A DNA stretch of 64,000 nt from Bombella sp. ESL0385 (GCF_009725755.1 NZ_WNIJ01000001.1:620001-684000); one strand, 5' to 3'; counted from the stretch's first letter, positions 36,537 through 46,606 are shown. Notes: generated by a model not told the origin, from the sequence alone. Made by a program: numbers and translations.

Positions 36537-36872
36537 TTAGGTGAGGGAGAAACTACTGCCACACCCGCAAGATGAGGCCGCATTGGGGTTTTTAACTGTA
36601 AAATGCGCGCCCATGAGTTTATCAACAAAATCTAGCTCTGCCCCTTCGAGGAGGTCTAGGCTTGTAGGGTCAACAAAGACGCGTGCGCCGTCTTTTTCAA
36701 TTAAATGGTCATCGCTTTCTCGCTCTTGCACAAGCTTAAATTGATATTGGAAGCCATTGCACCCGCCCGCGAGTACGGCAACACGCAGGGCGGTGTTTTC
36801 AGGCTGGGGTTGCTGGCTAATAATCTCTGCGATACGGGCCGCTGCCGCGGGGGAAATGCCAAACTCGGCCAT
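36537..36872 (-). CDS. erpA: iron-sulfur cluster insertion protein, A-type carrier
   Basis: 111 aa. A-type Fe-S carrier that passes clusters to apoproteins. The three ligand cysteines are present: C38 in VLAGGCNGFQYQF, and C102 and C104 in SSCGCGSSF at the C-terminus. ErpA and IscA are close; ErpA is chosen from the alphaproteobacterial erpA-xthA/dgt neighbourhood. It is divergent from dgt, separated by about 150 bases. Confidence 0.92.
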   Translation of the reverse strand: MAEFGISPAAAARIAEIISQQPQPENTALRVAVLAGGCNGFQYQFKLVQERESDDHLIEKDGARVFVDPTSLDLLEGAELDFVDKLMGAHFTVKNPNAASSCGCGSSFSLT

Positions 36873-37026
36873 GAGATATGCTCCTTATCATCACAAAAAC
36901 GCTTACCATCGCGGCAGAAATGGTTGCGGAACGGTTGACACTATAAAATTGGACGCCAAGAATCAAAAGCTGAAAGGCTGTGTAGTTATAGCAGCCTACA
37001 TATGGATATGGGGACAATAGAGCATA

Positions 37027-38196
37027 ATGGCTAGATACGCTGTACAGTTGCAAGGCGCGCGCGGGCGACAATTTGCAGAGGAGGAAAGCTCTACCCGCAC
37101 CCCGTGGCAGCGTGATCGTGACCGTGTGTTACATTCGGCGGGGTTTCGTCAGCTGCAATATAAGACGCAAGTTTTTTTGAATCATGAAGGTGATTTTTTC
37201 CGCACAAGGCTAACTCATTCGCTCGAAGTCGCACAAATTTCCCGCTCTATTGCCCGGACATTGGGGGTGAATGAGGATTTAACAGAGGTTATCGCCCTCG
37301 CGCATGACCTTGGCCATACGCCTTTTGGTCATGCTGGGGAGGATGCGTTGCAAGAGGCGATGAAGGATTGGGGTGGGTTTGACCATAACATCCAATCCTT
37401 ACGGCAAGTGACGGAGATTGAAGCGCGATATAATGGTTTTGATGGCTTGAATCTGACATGGGAGGCGTTGGAAGGGCTGGCAAAACATCACGGCCCTGTA
37501 AAACGACCCTCCCCGTGGCTGGTGAGTTTTGATGACCGTTACCCGTTAGAGTTGGAATGTTATGCCTCTGTAGAAGCGCAGATTGCTGCTATTTGTGATG
37601 ATGTCGCTTACCATGGGCATGACCTTGATGATGGCTTGCGGGCGGGCTTGCTCAGTTTTGAGGATATTGAATCCGTCCCACTTTTAAAAACCTGCCTTGA
37701 GGAAGCGCGTGCGCTGGATTGGTCCGGTCATGGGGCGTTTGACCGTGACCAGCGTATTCGGCATGAGACGGTGCGGCGGGTGATTAATCGCTTAGCGAGT
37801 GACCTGATTGAACAAAGCCAGAAGAATTTAGCCGCGTTAGACCCGCAAAATGCGGATGAGGTGCGCCATGCAGGCCGGGCGATGGTGGAGTTCTCGCCTG
37901 AAATGGCCGAGCGGAATAAGGAGATACGCAAGTTCCTTTATGCGCGGATGTATCGGCATTGGCGTGTACAGCGGATGACCCGTAAAGCGCGTATCGCTTT
38001 GGGAGATATTTGCACTATTTTGGGTAATGAGCCGGAGCTATTGCCAACGCCATGGCGGGAGCAAGCTTTGCCAAGCAAGAAAAAAGGGTACGAGGCCGCC
38101 TCGCGCCGTGTAGTTGCCGATTATATCGCGGGGATGACGGATCGTTTTGCGATGGAGGAACATCGCCGGCTGATGGATATTTCCGTTTTAGGGTAA
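37027..38196 (+). CDS. dgt: dGTPase / dNTP triphosphohydrolase, HD family
   Basis: 389 aa. Cleaves dGTP or other dNTPs to nucleoside and triphosphate. HD-domain metal motifs: HSLEVAQISRSIAR, ALAHDLGHTPFGHAGEDAL, GLAKHHGP and the later CDDVAYHGHDLDDGL. The N-terminus RTPWQRDRDRVLHSAGFRQLQYKTQVF is typical of the non-E. coli dGTPase-like group. Some Dgt enzymes limit phage replication by depleting dNTPs; the location next to RADAR is more simply explained by the conserved erpA-dgt neighbourhood. Confidence 0.95.
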   Translation: MARYAVQLQGARGRQFAEEESSTRTPWQRDRDRVLHSAGFRQLQYKTQVFLNHEGDFFRTRLTHSLEVAQISRSIARTLGVNEDLTEVIALAHDLGHTPFGHAGEDALQEAMKDWGGFDHNIQSLRQVTEIEARYNGFDGLNLTWEALEGLAKHHGPVKRPSPWLVSFDDRYPLELECYASVEAQIAAICDDVAYHGHDLDDGLRAGLLSFEDIESVPLLKTCLEEARALDWSGHGAFDRDQRIRHETVRRVINRLASDLIEQSQKNLAALDPQNADEVRHAGRAMVEFSPEMAERNKEIRKFLYARMYRHWRVQRMTRKARIALGDICTILGNEPELLPTPWREQALPSKKKGYEAASRRVVADYIAGMTDRFAMEEHRRLMDISVLG

Positions 38197-38272
38197 GTGC
38201 GGTATCAGGGACGGAAGAAAGACCAAGCCGTAAGAAGGGCTTTGGCAGGTTTTAAAGGGAATAATATAGATT

Positions 38273-40084
38273 ATGGCAGCTCTTGCCCCGACAGCATCAT
38301 CTCCAGATTGTCTTTTTTCCGTCATGCGCGAGAAGGTCGTTGCGGCTCTCAAGACCGTATTGCCTGACCTGCCAGATGATGTTGCTGCCCGTGTGGAGGT
38401 CACTCCCCCGCGTGATGCGTCTCATGGGGATATGGCAACGAATGCGGCCCTTTTGGCAGCAAAGCCAGCTAAGCGGAAACCCTTTGAGATTGCTAAAGAG
38501 CTTGTCGCGCAGCTAGAGGCTTTGCCTGACATCGCCCATGTAGAGATGGCAGGCCCTGGCTTTGTGAATATGACCTTAAAGCCTGCTTTGTTTCATGATG
38601 TCGCAAAAGCTGTTCTCAAGCGCGGGGCGGCTTATGGGCAGTCCCGCTTAGGGGCGGGGAAACGTGCGAATGTGGAGTATGTTTCGGCTAATCCGACCGG
38701 GCCGATGCATGTTGGCCATTGCCGTGGGGCTGTGGTGGGGGATGCACTAGCGAACCTGCTAGCAGCAGCGGGTTTTAACGTCACGCGGGAATATTACGTT
38801 AATGATGCTGGGGCGCAAGTTATTGCGCTAACATGGGCGGCTTATTGGCGGTATCTTCAGGCTATTGGTACGGAGATTCCGGCTGATGAGTTTGGGGCTT
38901 TGGCCCCGAGTGGTCTGCAATATCAAGGTGATTATCTCATCGCTGTGGGGCAGGCTTTGGCCAAAAAACATGGCCGTGCCCTTGCCGGGGCTGATGGGGG
39001 TGTTGCCCCAGAGAATGCGTGGTTTGAGACCGTGCGGGCGGAAGCTCTCGCCCAGATGATGGGGATGATTAAAGAGGACCTCGCAGCTTTAGGGATTGAG
39101 CATGAAATCTTTAGCAGTGAGGCAGAGATTTTAAAGAGCGGGAAGGTGGATGCGGCCATCGCTCAGTTGGAAGCGCGCGGCCTGCTTTATGAAGGCGTGT
39201 TAGAGCCTCCAAAGGGTAAGAAGCTCGAGGATTGGGAGGCGCGCCCTCAGACGCTTTTCCGCTCGACAGAGTTTGGGGATGACCAAGACCGCGCCTTGCG
39301 GAAGTCTGATGGGTCGAACACATATTTTGCCAATGATGTCGGCTATCATGCTGATAAAGCATCCCGTTCGGACCTTTTGATTGACGTATTGGGGGCTGAC
39401 CATGGCGGCTATGTCTCGCGGATGCGTGCAGCCATTACGGCGTTGACGGAGGGTAAGACGGCTTTTGAAGTCGTGATGTGCCAGATTGTGCGTGTCGTAA
39501 AAGATGGCGAGCCAGTGCGTATGTCCAAACGGGCTGGCACCTTTGTGACCTTGCGGGATTTGATTGATGAAGTCGGCAAGGATGCCGTGCGTTTTACCAT
39601 GCTGACCCGTAAAGCCGATGCGCAGATGGAATTCGACCTCAATGCCGTTGTTGCGCAGACGCGGGATAACCCGGTCTTTTACGTCAATTACGCTCATGCA
39701 CGTTGTCGGTCTGTTCTACGGTTGGGGGAGGAGCGTTACGGGGCGGAGGCTATGACAGAGGCCGCCCTTGCAGGGCAGGATTTATCTTCCCTTACAGCGG
39801 ATGAGGAATTAGCCGTCTTACGCCGCATTGCAGAATTGCCCCGCCAGATCGAGGCCGCTGCTCTTGCGCGGGAGCCGCACCGTATTGCAACCTATTGCAT
39901 TGACCTTGCGGCGGACTTCCATGCGCTTTGGAATCGCGGGCGTGAGGAGACGAGCTTGCGCTTTATTCAAGATGATGCCCCAGAGGCGAGTAAGGCACGC
40001 TTGGCCCTTGTTGCGGCCATTGCGGCGACATTGCGCATCGGGCTAGGGCTTCTAGGTGTTGAGGCGGTAGAGGAGCTACGCTAA
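38273..40084 (+). CDS. argS: arginyl-tRNA synthetase
   Basis: 603 aa, class I. N-terminal Add-1 domain, HIGH-type motif ANPTGPMHVGHCRG, KMSKS-type motif VRMSKRAGTF, and a C-terminal DALR anticodon-binding domain (YVNYAHARCRSVLR and on). Start at ATG 38273 with a purine-rich AAAGGGA about 12 bases ahead. The SPOR gene begins 4 bases after the stop, so they share a transcript. First gene of a long plus-strand run through serS. Confidence 0.97.
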   Translation: MAALAPTASSPDCLFSVMREKVVAALKTVLPDLPDDVAARVEVTPPRDASHGDMATNAALLAAKPAKRKPFEIAKELVAQLEALPDIAHVEMAGPGFVNMTLKPALFHDVAKAVLKRGAAYGQSRLGAGKRANVEYVSANPTGPMHVGHCRGAVVGDALANLLAAAGFNVTREYYVNDAGAQVIALTWAAYWRYLQAIGTEIPADEFGALAPSGLQYQGDYLIAVGQALAKKHGRALAGADGGVAPENAWFETVRAEALAQMMGMIKEDLAALGIEHEIFSSEAEILKSGKVDAAIAQLEARGLLYEGVLEPPKGKKLEDWEARPQTLFRSTEFGDDQDRALRKSDGSNTYFANDVGYHADKASRSDLLIDVLGADHGGYVSRMRAAITALTEGKTAFEVVMCQIVRVVKDGEPVRMSKRAGTFVTLRDLIDEVGKDAVRFTMLTRKADAQMEFDLNAVVAQTRDNPVFYVNYAHARCRSVLRLGEERYGAEAMTEAALAGQDLSSLTADEELAVLRRIAELPRQIEAAALAREPHRIATYCIDLAADFHALWNRGREETSLRFIQDDAPEASKARLALVAAIAATLRIGLGLLGVEAVEELR

Positions 40085-40087
40085 GCC

Positions 40088-41092
40088 ATGGCTAGGCCGG
40101 ATGATGAGTATGAGGATGACACACCCCCACAAGGGCGCGAACGCTTAGCTGGTGGGGCGCAGCGGCCGCCGCGCAGAGAGCGCAACGTGCGTGGTGGCGA
40201 TGCAGCGGGTCGTGCGGGGTTTGTCTCATCATTTCTAACAGGTCAATTCGGCACGCGTGGTTTGATGATTCTTGCCCTTGCGGGAGCGGTCTTGCTGCTT
40301 GTGATTGGCGGGGTGTGGAATTGGGTTGTGGGCAGTCATCCCGCTGGTGTGCCTGTGATTGGCCCGCCGCCTTATGCTGTGAAGGATCGCCCCGCTGACC
40401 CCGGCGGTATGATGATTATGGGGGATGATACAACCAAAAGTGACGTTACCGGTCGCGGTGCGGTGCATTTAGCCCCCCCGCCAGAACAGCCCGATGCGGG
40501 CTTGCTTGCGGGACGGTTGGACCAGCCTGCAACCAATGGAGAGGAGAAAGTAGCAGCCTCTGACGCTACCGCTCATAAAGAGGGTGAAGCCTCGTCACTG
40601 TCGGAAACGAAGCCGCCGTCTGGGGCAGATAATGCGGAAGCTCCCCCTATGGATGGGGAAACAAAGACCGAGGCGAAGCAAGAGGCTGTGAAAGCTCCAG
40701 CAGCGCAAACCTCAGCCGTTCAGGAAGGGGAGCTTCCTCCCCCGGCAAAAGTTGCTCCCTTGCCACCGGCTATACCCGATAATGCAGCAGGGCAGGGGAA
40801 AGAGGCCAAGGCGGCGCAGGCCGAAGCACCAGCCCCGGCCTCTGCGACATTGTATGAGGTACAGCTTGCTGCTTTACAAAATGAGGCGCAAGCCCGGCAG
40901 GAATGGGCGCATCTGCGTAACCGCTTGCCAGACCTTTTAGGCGGGCGTGAGCCTATTTTGCGGACGGTGGAGCGCGATGGTAAGCACTTCATCCGTTTGC
41001 GGGTGGGAGGCTTTGCTGACCGGGCAGCGGCGCGGCAATTCTGTGTGAAGCTGCATGCGCAAGCGCAGGCTTGTGCTGTGGTGACAAACTAA
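40088..41092 (+). CDS. SPOR-domain membrane protein
   Basis: 334 aa. A hydrophilic charged N-terminus, one membrane segment (about residues 56-76, LMILALAGAVLLLVIGGVW), and a long Ala/Pro/Glu/Lys-rich periplasmic linker. It ends in a SPOR domain (YEVQLAALQNEAQARQEWAH, then FIRLRVGGFADRAAARQFC), which binds denuded glycan strands at division septa. Probably a cell-division accessory protein, and functionally near the septal amidase at 10.7 kb. In many Alphaproteobacteria nagZ follows this gene before scpA; here scpA follows directly. Confidence 0.88.
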   Translation: MARPDDEYEDDTPPQGRERLAGGAQRPPRRERNVRGGDAAGRAGFVSSFLTGQFGTRGLMILALAGAVLLLVIGGVWNWVVGSHPAGVPVIGPPPYAVKDRPADPGGMMIMGDDTTKSDVTGRGAVHLAPPPEQPDAGLLAGRLDQPATNGEEKVAASDATAHKEGEASSLSETKPPSGADNAEAPPMDGETKTEAKQEAVKAPAAQTSAVQEGELPPPAKVAPLPPAIPDNAAGQGKEAKAAQAEAPAPASATLYEVQLAALQNEAQARQEWAHLRNRLPDLLGGREPILRTVERDGKHFIRLRVGGFADRAAARQFCVKLHAQAQACAVVTN

Positions 41093-41110
41093 CGCAATGG
41101 CCTATCGCTT

Positions 41111-41872
41111 GTGAGTGACGCATTGCATTTGGTGTTGGAGGGGTTTGAGGGGCCGTTGGACCTCCTTTTAGACCTTGCGCGCTCTCAGAAGGTGGACCTC
41201 CAGAAAATCTCCATTCTGCAACTCACAGAGCAATATCTGGATGTTGTAGAGCGCGCCCGCCGTGGGGCGGAGGCGTTACGGTTGGAGATAGCGGCGGATT
41301 GGTTGGTCATGGCGGCGTGGCTCGCATGGTTAAAATCTCGCCTTTTGCTGCCATCTGCTACGCAGGATGATGAGGCGGAAGATGCCGCTGGGCAGTTGCA
41401 TGAGCGGTTGATTGACCTAGAACAGATGCACCGTGCTGCGGCATGGTTGGAGGAGCAACCGCGCTTAGGGCGTGATGTGTTTGCCCGACCAGAGCCGGAA
41501 AATCATACGCGTATTGAGATGGCCCCGCTCAAGGGGGATATGCTGGCTTTGGTTCTGGCTTATCTTGCTGCGCGGCGGCGGAGCGGGCGCAAACGCTCTT
41601 ATTCTCCACGCGTGGCGCGGTATTGGAGCATCCAGCAAGCGCGCTCTGCACTCGCACGGCTTTTAGGGCGGGCGCATGTGGCCGGGTGGCAATCTTTGGC
41701 GTCTGTTTTGCCAGAGCTAACAGAAGGCGGCCCCCTTAGCCAGCGCGCCGCCCTCGCTGGGGCTTTGATGGCTGGGTTGGAGATGGCCCGTGGGGGGCAG
41801 GTGGAGTTACGGCAGGAAAATGCGTTTGGCGTCATCGAATGGCGGCAGAGAGAGGAGAGCGGGCATGAGTGA
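41111..41872 (+). CDS. scpA: segregation and condensation protein A
   Basis: 253 aa. Kleisin subunit of the SMC-ScpAB condensin. The N-terminal LEGFEGPLDLLLDLARSQKVDLQKISI is the Smc-head-binding signature, followed by QYLDVVERARRGAEAL and AADWLVMAAWLAWLKSRLLLP. The start is GTG 41111 without a clear Shine-Dalgarno, 18 bases after the SPOR gene. The end overlaps scpB by eight bases, indicating coupled synthesis. Confidence 0.94.
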   Translation: MSDALHLVLEGFEGPLDLLLDLARSQKVDLQKISILQLTEQYLDVVERARRGAEALRLEIAADWLVMAAWLAWLKSRLLLPSATQDDEAEDAAGQLHERLIDLEQMHRAAAWLEEQPRLGRDVFARPEPENHTRIEMAPLKGDMLALVLAYLAARRRSGRKRSYSPRVARYWSIQQARSALARLLGRAHVAGWQSLASVLPELTEGGPLSQRAALAGALMAGLEMARGGQVELRQENAFGVIEWRQREESGHE

Positions 41873-42503
41873 GCGTGAGATGCCGTCAACCATGCTGGAG
41901 ATTCCGCCGGACATGGTGGAGCATGATAGAGGCGCAATGGCCGTTAGCTTTGTAGAGGCTCTGCTATTTGCCAATGCGGGGCCGGTTTCTGCCAGTGCTA
42001 TTGTGGCGATATTGCGGGAGCAAGGGTTAGAGGAACAGGCAGATAATCCCGGTGCTGTTCTTGATGGGCTGGCCCAGCGTTATAAAGGCCATGCGGTGGA
42101 GCTTCAGGCGGTATCTGGTGGTTGGCAATTACGGACACGCGCTATGTTTGGCCCCGCCCTTGCGCGGGTGATTGAGCGACCAAGGCGGTTGAGCCAAGGC
42201 ACGTTGGAGGCTTTGGCGATTGTGGCGTATCATCAGCCTTGCACGCGGGTGGAGATTGAGACAATACGCGGGGTACGGCTTGGGCAAAGTATTCTTGATA
42301 CATTGCTTGAGGAGGGATTGATAACCCCTAAAGGGCGTAAAGAGGTGCCGGGGCGGCCTGTTCTTTGGGGGACAACGCCACAATTTTTACGGATTTTTGG
42401 CCTTGCGAGCCTTAATGACCTCCCCAGACGGGAAGAATTGCTCTTTGAGCCGCCTTCCGATGAGGGGGGAAGTGAGCTAGAAGAAACCATTCGGCCTTCA
42501 TAA
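41865..42503 (+). CDS. scpB: segregation and condensation protein B
   Basis: 212 aa. Winged-helix kleisin-binding partner of ScpA. Visible: VEALLFANAGPVSASAIVAIL, then LSQGTLEALAIVAYHQPCTRVEIETIRG, and ITPKGRKEVPGRPVLWGTTPQFLRIFGL, the standard ScpB blocks. ATG 41865 lies within the scpA end (ATGAGTGA) and has GAGAG ahead, so the longer upstream frame is not real. The tatB gene follows after 15 bases. Confidence 0.94.
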   Translation: MSEREMPSTMLEIPPDMVEHDRGAMAVSFVEALLFANAGPVSASAIVAILREQGLEEQADNPGAVLDGLAQRYKGHAVELQAVSGGWQLRTRAMFGPALARVIERPRRLSQGTLEALAIVAYHQPCTRVEIETIRGVRLGQSILDTLLEEGLITPKGRKEVPGRPVLWGTTPQFLRIFGLASLNDLPRREELLFEPPSDEGGSELEETIRPS

Positions 42504-42518
42504 GGGGGAGATGGGACG

Positions 42519-43127
42519 ATGTTTGACCTGAGCTGGACGGAAATTGCCTTATTGGTGATTGTAGCACTCGTCTGTATTGGCCCTAAAGACCTCCCCGTGG
42601 CGATGCGGACGCTCTCTAAGACGCTTAAAGCCATTCGGAAGATGGGGGCGGAGTTTCAGCATCATATTGATGAGATGGTTAAAGAGGCCGATCTCAGTGA
42701 AGCACGAGATCAATTACGAGAGATTAGGCAATTTAGCCCACGCGAGCAGTTACGCAAGGCGATTGACCCTGACCGCACATTAGAAAGGCAAATAGGAGGT
42801 AGCCCTCAGGAGGGGATGCCTATGGCACCGCCGCCCCCTCCACCACCCCCGCCTCCACCGCCTGCACCGGGGAGTGAGGAGTTAGGACAGCCGCGTTCTT
42901 ATACAAACCCCCAGCCGCATAATGCCCGTATGCAAGAGCAAGCCGCAGCGTTGGAGCGCGCGCCCGCACTCCTCCCCCCGACGACGGCTCTACGCTTGAT
43001 TGAAGAAGCACGTTATTGGCATCGTCCTGCTTTCTTGCCGCCTGAAATTGCTTTGCATCATGGTAAACGTACGACCATTCTTGCGCCATCACAGCCTCAT
43101 AAAACGAGGGAGACAGCGACCTCATGA
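42519..43127 (+). CDS. tatB: twin-arginine translocase subunit TatB
   Basis: 202 aa. Receptor partner of TatC for folded, twin-arginine proteins. N-terminal membrane helix MFDLSWTEIALLVIVALVCI, the GPKDLP hinge, then an amphipathic helix (VAMRTLSKTLKAIRKMGAEF) and a long charged tail. The tail contains 12 consecutive prolines from about 42827, a strong ribosome-stalling sequence that would need EF-P. GGGGGAG lies before ATG 42519. It overlaps tatC by four bases (ATGA). A separate tatA is not next to it. Confidence 0.93.
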   Translation: MFDLSWTEIALLVIVALVCIGPKDLPVAMRTLSKTLKAIRKMGAEFQHHIDEMVKEADLSEARDQLREIRQFSPREQLRKAIDPDRTLERQIGGSPQEGMPMAPPPPPPPPPPPPAPGSEELGQPRSYTNPQPHNARMQEQAAALERAPALLPPTTALRLIEEARYWHRPAFLPPEIALHHGKRTTILAPSQPHKTRETATS

Positions 43128-43993
43128 CCCAGCATGACCCCTCTAAAATAAATGAGCCGACCTCCCAACCCCTCCCCACAGCAGAAGTGCAGGATAATGG
43201 GGCTGTAGAGGATAAACCTATGCCGTTGCTGGAGCATTTGATGGAGCTTCGGCGACGGTTAATTTGGTCTTTAGCGACTTTTGTAGTGGCGTTTTTGCTA
43301 TGTTATCACTTCTCGGGTGAGATTTACCGCTTTCTGGCCGCCCCTTTAGCGAGCATCATGCGGCAGAAGGGTGAGCAACCGCATTTGATTTACACAGCCC
43401 TTTATGAGGCTTTTTTTACCTATGTGCGTGTAGCGGTTTTTGGGGCTTTCTTCCTCTCCTTCCCGATGATTGCTATCCAGGCATGGATATTCATCGCACC
43501 GGGTTTGTATAAGAATGAGAAAAAGGCCTTCGCGCCCTTTTTGATTGCCACACCGGTGTTGTTTGTCGCAGGGGGGGCGTTGGCCTATTACCTCGTCTTC
43601 CCCTTTGCGTGGAAGTTCTTCCTCTCCTTCCAACAATTAGGGGGGGCGAATCAGATGGGCATAGAGCTGCAAGCGCGTGTCTCGGAATATCTTAATCTCG
43701 TCACCAAGATGATTATGGCCTTTGGGATTTGCTTTGAGCTCCCCGTGATATTAACCCTCCTTGTTCGGGCCGGGCTTGTGGGGACGGGGCAGCTAAGGCG
43801 TGTTCGCCGTTATGCGTATGTGGCGGCTTTTGCGGTTGCAGCGGTATTGGCCCCGCCGGATGCAATTACGATGCTGGGCCTCGCTATCCCGCTTGTAGGG
43901 TTGTATGAGGTCTCTATCCTAACCGCTCGCTTGGTAGAGCCTAAGCCTATCACCGCTGATGATGACGATGAGACCTCATCCACCCTCCCATAA
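43124..43993 (+). CDS. tatC: twin-arginine translocase subunit TatC
   Basis: 289 aa with six membrane helices. It reads twin-arginine signals and forms the translocase core with TatB. Conserved: [17 protein letters not shown] near the N-terminus, [30 protein letters not shown], and [18 protein letters not shown] with the glutamate of helix 4. The N-terminal cytoplasmic extension of about 30 residues is longer than in E. coli. The amidase at 10.7 kb is a likely substrate. Confidence 0.96.
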   Translation: MTQHDPSKINEPTSQPLPTAEVQDNGAVEDKPMPLLEHLMELRRRLIWSLATFVVAFLLCYHFSGEIYRFLAAPLASIMRQKGEQPHLIYTALYEAFFTYVRVAVFGAFFLSFPMIAIQAWIFIAPGLYKNEKKAFAPFLIATPVLFVAGGALAYYLVFPFAWKFFLSFQQLGGANQMGIELQARVSEYLNLVTKMIMAFGICFELPVILTLLVRAGLVGTGQLRRVRRYAYVAAFAVAAVLAPPDAITMLGLAIPLVGLYEVSILTARLVEPKPITADDDDETSSTLP

Positions 43994-44022
43994 TTAAGAG
44001 CTTATACGGAGTATCTGACCTT

Positions 44023-45288
44023 ATGCACGACCTTAAAGCCCTACGCGCTGATCCTGCTGCTTTCGATGCCGCTTTGGCACGGCGTAACCTCCCTGCTGTG
44101 GCGGAGAGTTTGGTGAAAGAGGATGAACAACGCCGGGCGGCTTTAGCTGCATTGCAGGAGGCCCAAGGGCAAAGGAAAGGCTTGGCAAAAGAGATTGGCC
44201 AAGCCAAACGGGCAGGGGAGGATACAACCGCCATCGAGGCCCGCGGTGCGGCATTGCGGGAACAGATTGCTGAGTTAGAGGCCCGTGCGAGCGAAATCCA
44301 AGCGCGCATTGATGGTGTCCTCCAACGCTTGCCAAACCAGCTTGATGCTTCCGTGCCTGATGGCAAGGATGAGAGCGATAATGTCGTGGTGCATCAACGC
44401 GGGGAGGTGCCGTCCTTTGCGTTTGAGGCCAAACAACATTTTGAGCTTGGTGAAGCTTTGGGGCTGATGGATTTTACCGCGGCGGGTAAGATTGCAGGCT
44501 CGCGGTTTGTGATGTTGCGTGGAGCCCTAGCGCGGCTAGAGCGGGCCTTAGGGCAGTTTATGCTCGATGTGCATACGGGGGAGTTTGGTTATGAGGAGGT
44601 CACTGTACCGCTTTTGGTGAATGAAGCGGCTATGTATGGCACGGATAAATTACCCAAATTTGCGGAAGATTCGTTCCATACAGATGATGATCGTTGGCTC
44701 ATCCCTACGGGGGAAGTGCCGCTGACAGCCTCAGTTATGGGGGAGATTCTCACGGCGGAGAGTTTGCCACGGCGCATGACAACCCTCTCCACCTGCTTCC
44801 GCTCTGAGGCTGGCTCTGCGGGGCGGGATGTGCGGGGTATGTTGCGCCAACATCAATTTACGAAATGCGAGCTTGTCTCCATTGTCGCACCAGAGGAGAG
44901 TGAGGCAGAGCATGAGCGCATGACCCGTGCAGCCGAGACCGTGTTGGAGCGGCTGGGCCTGCCCTTCCGCCGTGTGTTGCTTTGTGCGGGTGATACAGGC
45001 TTTGGGGCGGCTAAAACATATGACCTAGAGGCATGGTTGCCAGGGCAGCAAGCATGGCGGGAGGTCTCCTCTTGCTCCAATACGCGGGACTTCCAAGCGC
45101 GGCGGATGAATGCCCGTTTGCGTAAGGAGAAGACGATTGCCTTTGTGCATACACTAAATGGCTCCGGTCTTGCGGTGGGGCGGGTGATGATTGCCCTGAT
45201 GGAAGTGTATCAGCAGGAGGGTGGCAGCATCATCGTGCCGGAGGCCTTGCGCCCTTATATGGGGGGTATTGATGTTATTCGTTCGTAA
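44023..45288 (+). CDS. serS: seryl-tRNA synthetase
   Basis: 421 aa, class II. N-terminal long coiled-coil arm that grips tRNA-Ser (about residues 25-105, [20 protein letters not shown] and on). Catalytic domain motifs: motif 2 [24 protein letters not shown], and motif 3 with [20 protein letters not shown]. Also [21 protein letters not shown] lies about 11 bases before ATG 44023. Position after tatC is usual in Alphaproteobacteria. Confidence 0.97.
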   Translation: MHDLKALRADPAAFDAALARRNLPAVAESLVKEDEQRRAALAALQEAQGQRKGLAKEIGQAKRAGEDTTAIEARGAALREQIAELEARASEIQARIDGVLQRLPNQLDASVPDGKDESDNVVVHQRGEVPSFAFEAKQHFELGEALGLMDFTAAGKIAGSRFVMLRGALARLERALGQFMLDVHTGEFGYEEVTVPLLVNEAAMYGTDKLPKFAEDSFHTDDDRWLIPTGEVPLTASVMGEILTAESLPRRMTTLSTCFRSEAGSAGRDVRGMLRQHQFTKCELVSIVAPEESEAEHERMTRAAETVLERLGLPFRRVLLCAGDTGFGAAKTYDLEAWLPGQQAWREVSSCSNTRDFQARRMNARLRKEKTIAFVHTLNGSGLAVGRVMIALMEVYQQEGGSIIVPEALRPYMGGIDVIRS

Positions 45289-45433
45289 CCTATGCAGGTG
45301 ACGTGTGCGACCCCTTGTTTTTGTTCCTCTTTTTGCTGGTAGGCTTATAAGGGGCTGTGATAAGTTAACAGCATTATAATTTTTGATGCACCGGGGGTGG
45401 TATATCCTCAGTGTTATATTTTCGGGATAAAGT

Positions 45434-46540
45434 ATGACCTTGCTTCGTTCTATGGGGCGTGTGTTGGCGGTTAGTGCGCTTGCTCTTACGTCCTGTGCGT
45501 CTTCAGTCGGTCCGCATAATATGCGGCGGGACCGCTTGGATTATGAAAGGGAAATGAGCCGACAGCAGAATCAGGAGATGCTCTTTAACATTGTGCAGCT
45601 CCGTTATTCTCTGTCGCCGACCTTGATTGAGACGACGCAAATCATCTCGGCTTACACAGCTGAGACGAGTTCTAGCGCGAATATTAGCGGTACGCCGTGG
45701 ATTCAAGGAGCAGGTGGGTCGCTGGGTGGCTCTTTAGGCTATTCCTATAGTGATAGCCCGACTGTGACGTATCAGCCTGTTTCTGGTGTGCAATTCTCGG
45801 TGAATATTTTGCGGCCGATTTCGCCACAGACGCTTCTTCCGTTGATTTCCAGCGGGTTGCCGGTGGATACATTATTGCAAATGACGATGCAATCTATCGG
45901 CCCGGCGAGCAATACAACTAGCACGATTGCAGGGACGGAGGGTAAAGAAGCCTCCATCCGCTTTACGTATTTACTGCGCGCGTTGCGTAAATTGCAGGCT
46001 GGTAATGCGTTGAGTATCCGTAGCGTTGCCCCTACACCCGCAACAAAGACACAGCCAGCCCAGCCAGAGCGGACCTTTATTCTCTTACCTAAGAGCAGTT
46101 CTCCAGAGATTACGGAGTTGCAGAACCAAGTGCGCCAAGCTTTGCAACTCCCCGCAGGCAGCGATCAAGCTGAGGTTATTTATGGCCGTACGGCGGATCA
46201 TCCCGGCCAGGTGGCAATGGTGACGCGTTCCATGTTGTCCATTTGGGAGGACGTGGCCAGTACGATGGAAGTGCCCAAAAAAATGGTAGAGAAGGGCATT
46301 ACAGCTCCCTCTGTTGTGCGTGGTCCTAATGAGCCGCAACCAGCGATTCTCATCCATTGTAGCGCAGCGCGCCCGGGTGATGATGTCGCTTATACAGCTG
46401 TGGAGTATGAAGGTTCTTGGTACTGGATTGCAAAGAGCGACCTTGCCAGTAAGCTTGCTTTCTCCATGCTGCAATTCATCCATGCGATTGCTGAGACAGC
46501 AACGTCTAAGGGGGCGATGGTCACTATTCCGAGCCGGTAA
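45434..46540 (+). CDS. predicted outer-membrane lipoprotein, unknown function
   Basis: 368 aa. Signal with lipobox ALTSC (Cys about residue 21). The segment DRLDYEREMSRQQNQEMLFNIVQLRYSLSPTLIE recalls a proteobacterial lipoprotein group with a MLLNIVKLRY-type block and a following SGVQFSxNxLRP stretch, both present here (VSGVQFSVNILRPISPQTLL). The last third ends in SWYWIAKSDLASKLAFSMLQF. Function unknown. The gene has its own 145-base upstream region, with a TATAAT at 45375-45380, and a terminator behind it, so it is probably monocistronic. Confidence 0.65.
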   Translation: MTLLRSMGRVLAVSALALTSCASSVGPHNMRRDRLDYEREMSRQQNQEMLFNIVQLRYSLSPTLIETTQIISAYTAETSSSANISGTPWIQGAGGSLGGSLGYSYSDSPTVTYQPVSGVQFSVNILRPISPQTLLPLISSGLPVDTLLQMTMQSIGPASNTTSTIAGTEGKEASIRFTYLLRALRKLQAGNALSIRSVAPTPATKTQPAQPERTFILLPKSSSPEITELQNQVRQALQLPAGSDQAEVIYGRTADHPGQVAMVTRSMLSIWEDVASTMEVPKKMVEKGITAPSVVRGPNEPQPAILIHCSAARPGDDVAYTAVEYEGSWYWIAKSDLASKLAFSMLQFIHAIAETATSKGAMVTIPSR

Positions 46541-46562
46541 GGTGAGGGTTTAGCGTTGTCGC

Positions 46563-46600
46563 AAAAAGGGCGTGTCCTACATTTGGGCACGCCCTTTTTT
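46563..46600. terminator. bidirectional terminator between lipoprotein gene and Suv3-like helicase
   Basis: AAAAAGGGCGTG (46563-46574) pairs with CACGCCCTTTTT (46588-46599); 12-bp stem with A- and T-runs on either side, serving convergent genes. Confidence 0.88.
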
Positions 46601-46606
46601 GTGAGG

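Noticed and set aside
37027-38196. Dgt as an anti-phage dNTP-depleting component of the RADAR locus
   Set aside because: dgt next to erpA is an ordinary alphaproteobacterial arrangement, on the opposite strand and with host-like composition.
42827-42870. Cytosine-rich repeat as a CRISPR-like or satellite repeat
   Set aside because: It is the in-frame proline run of TatB, with no spacers.
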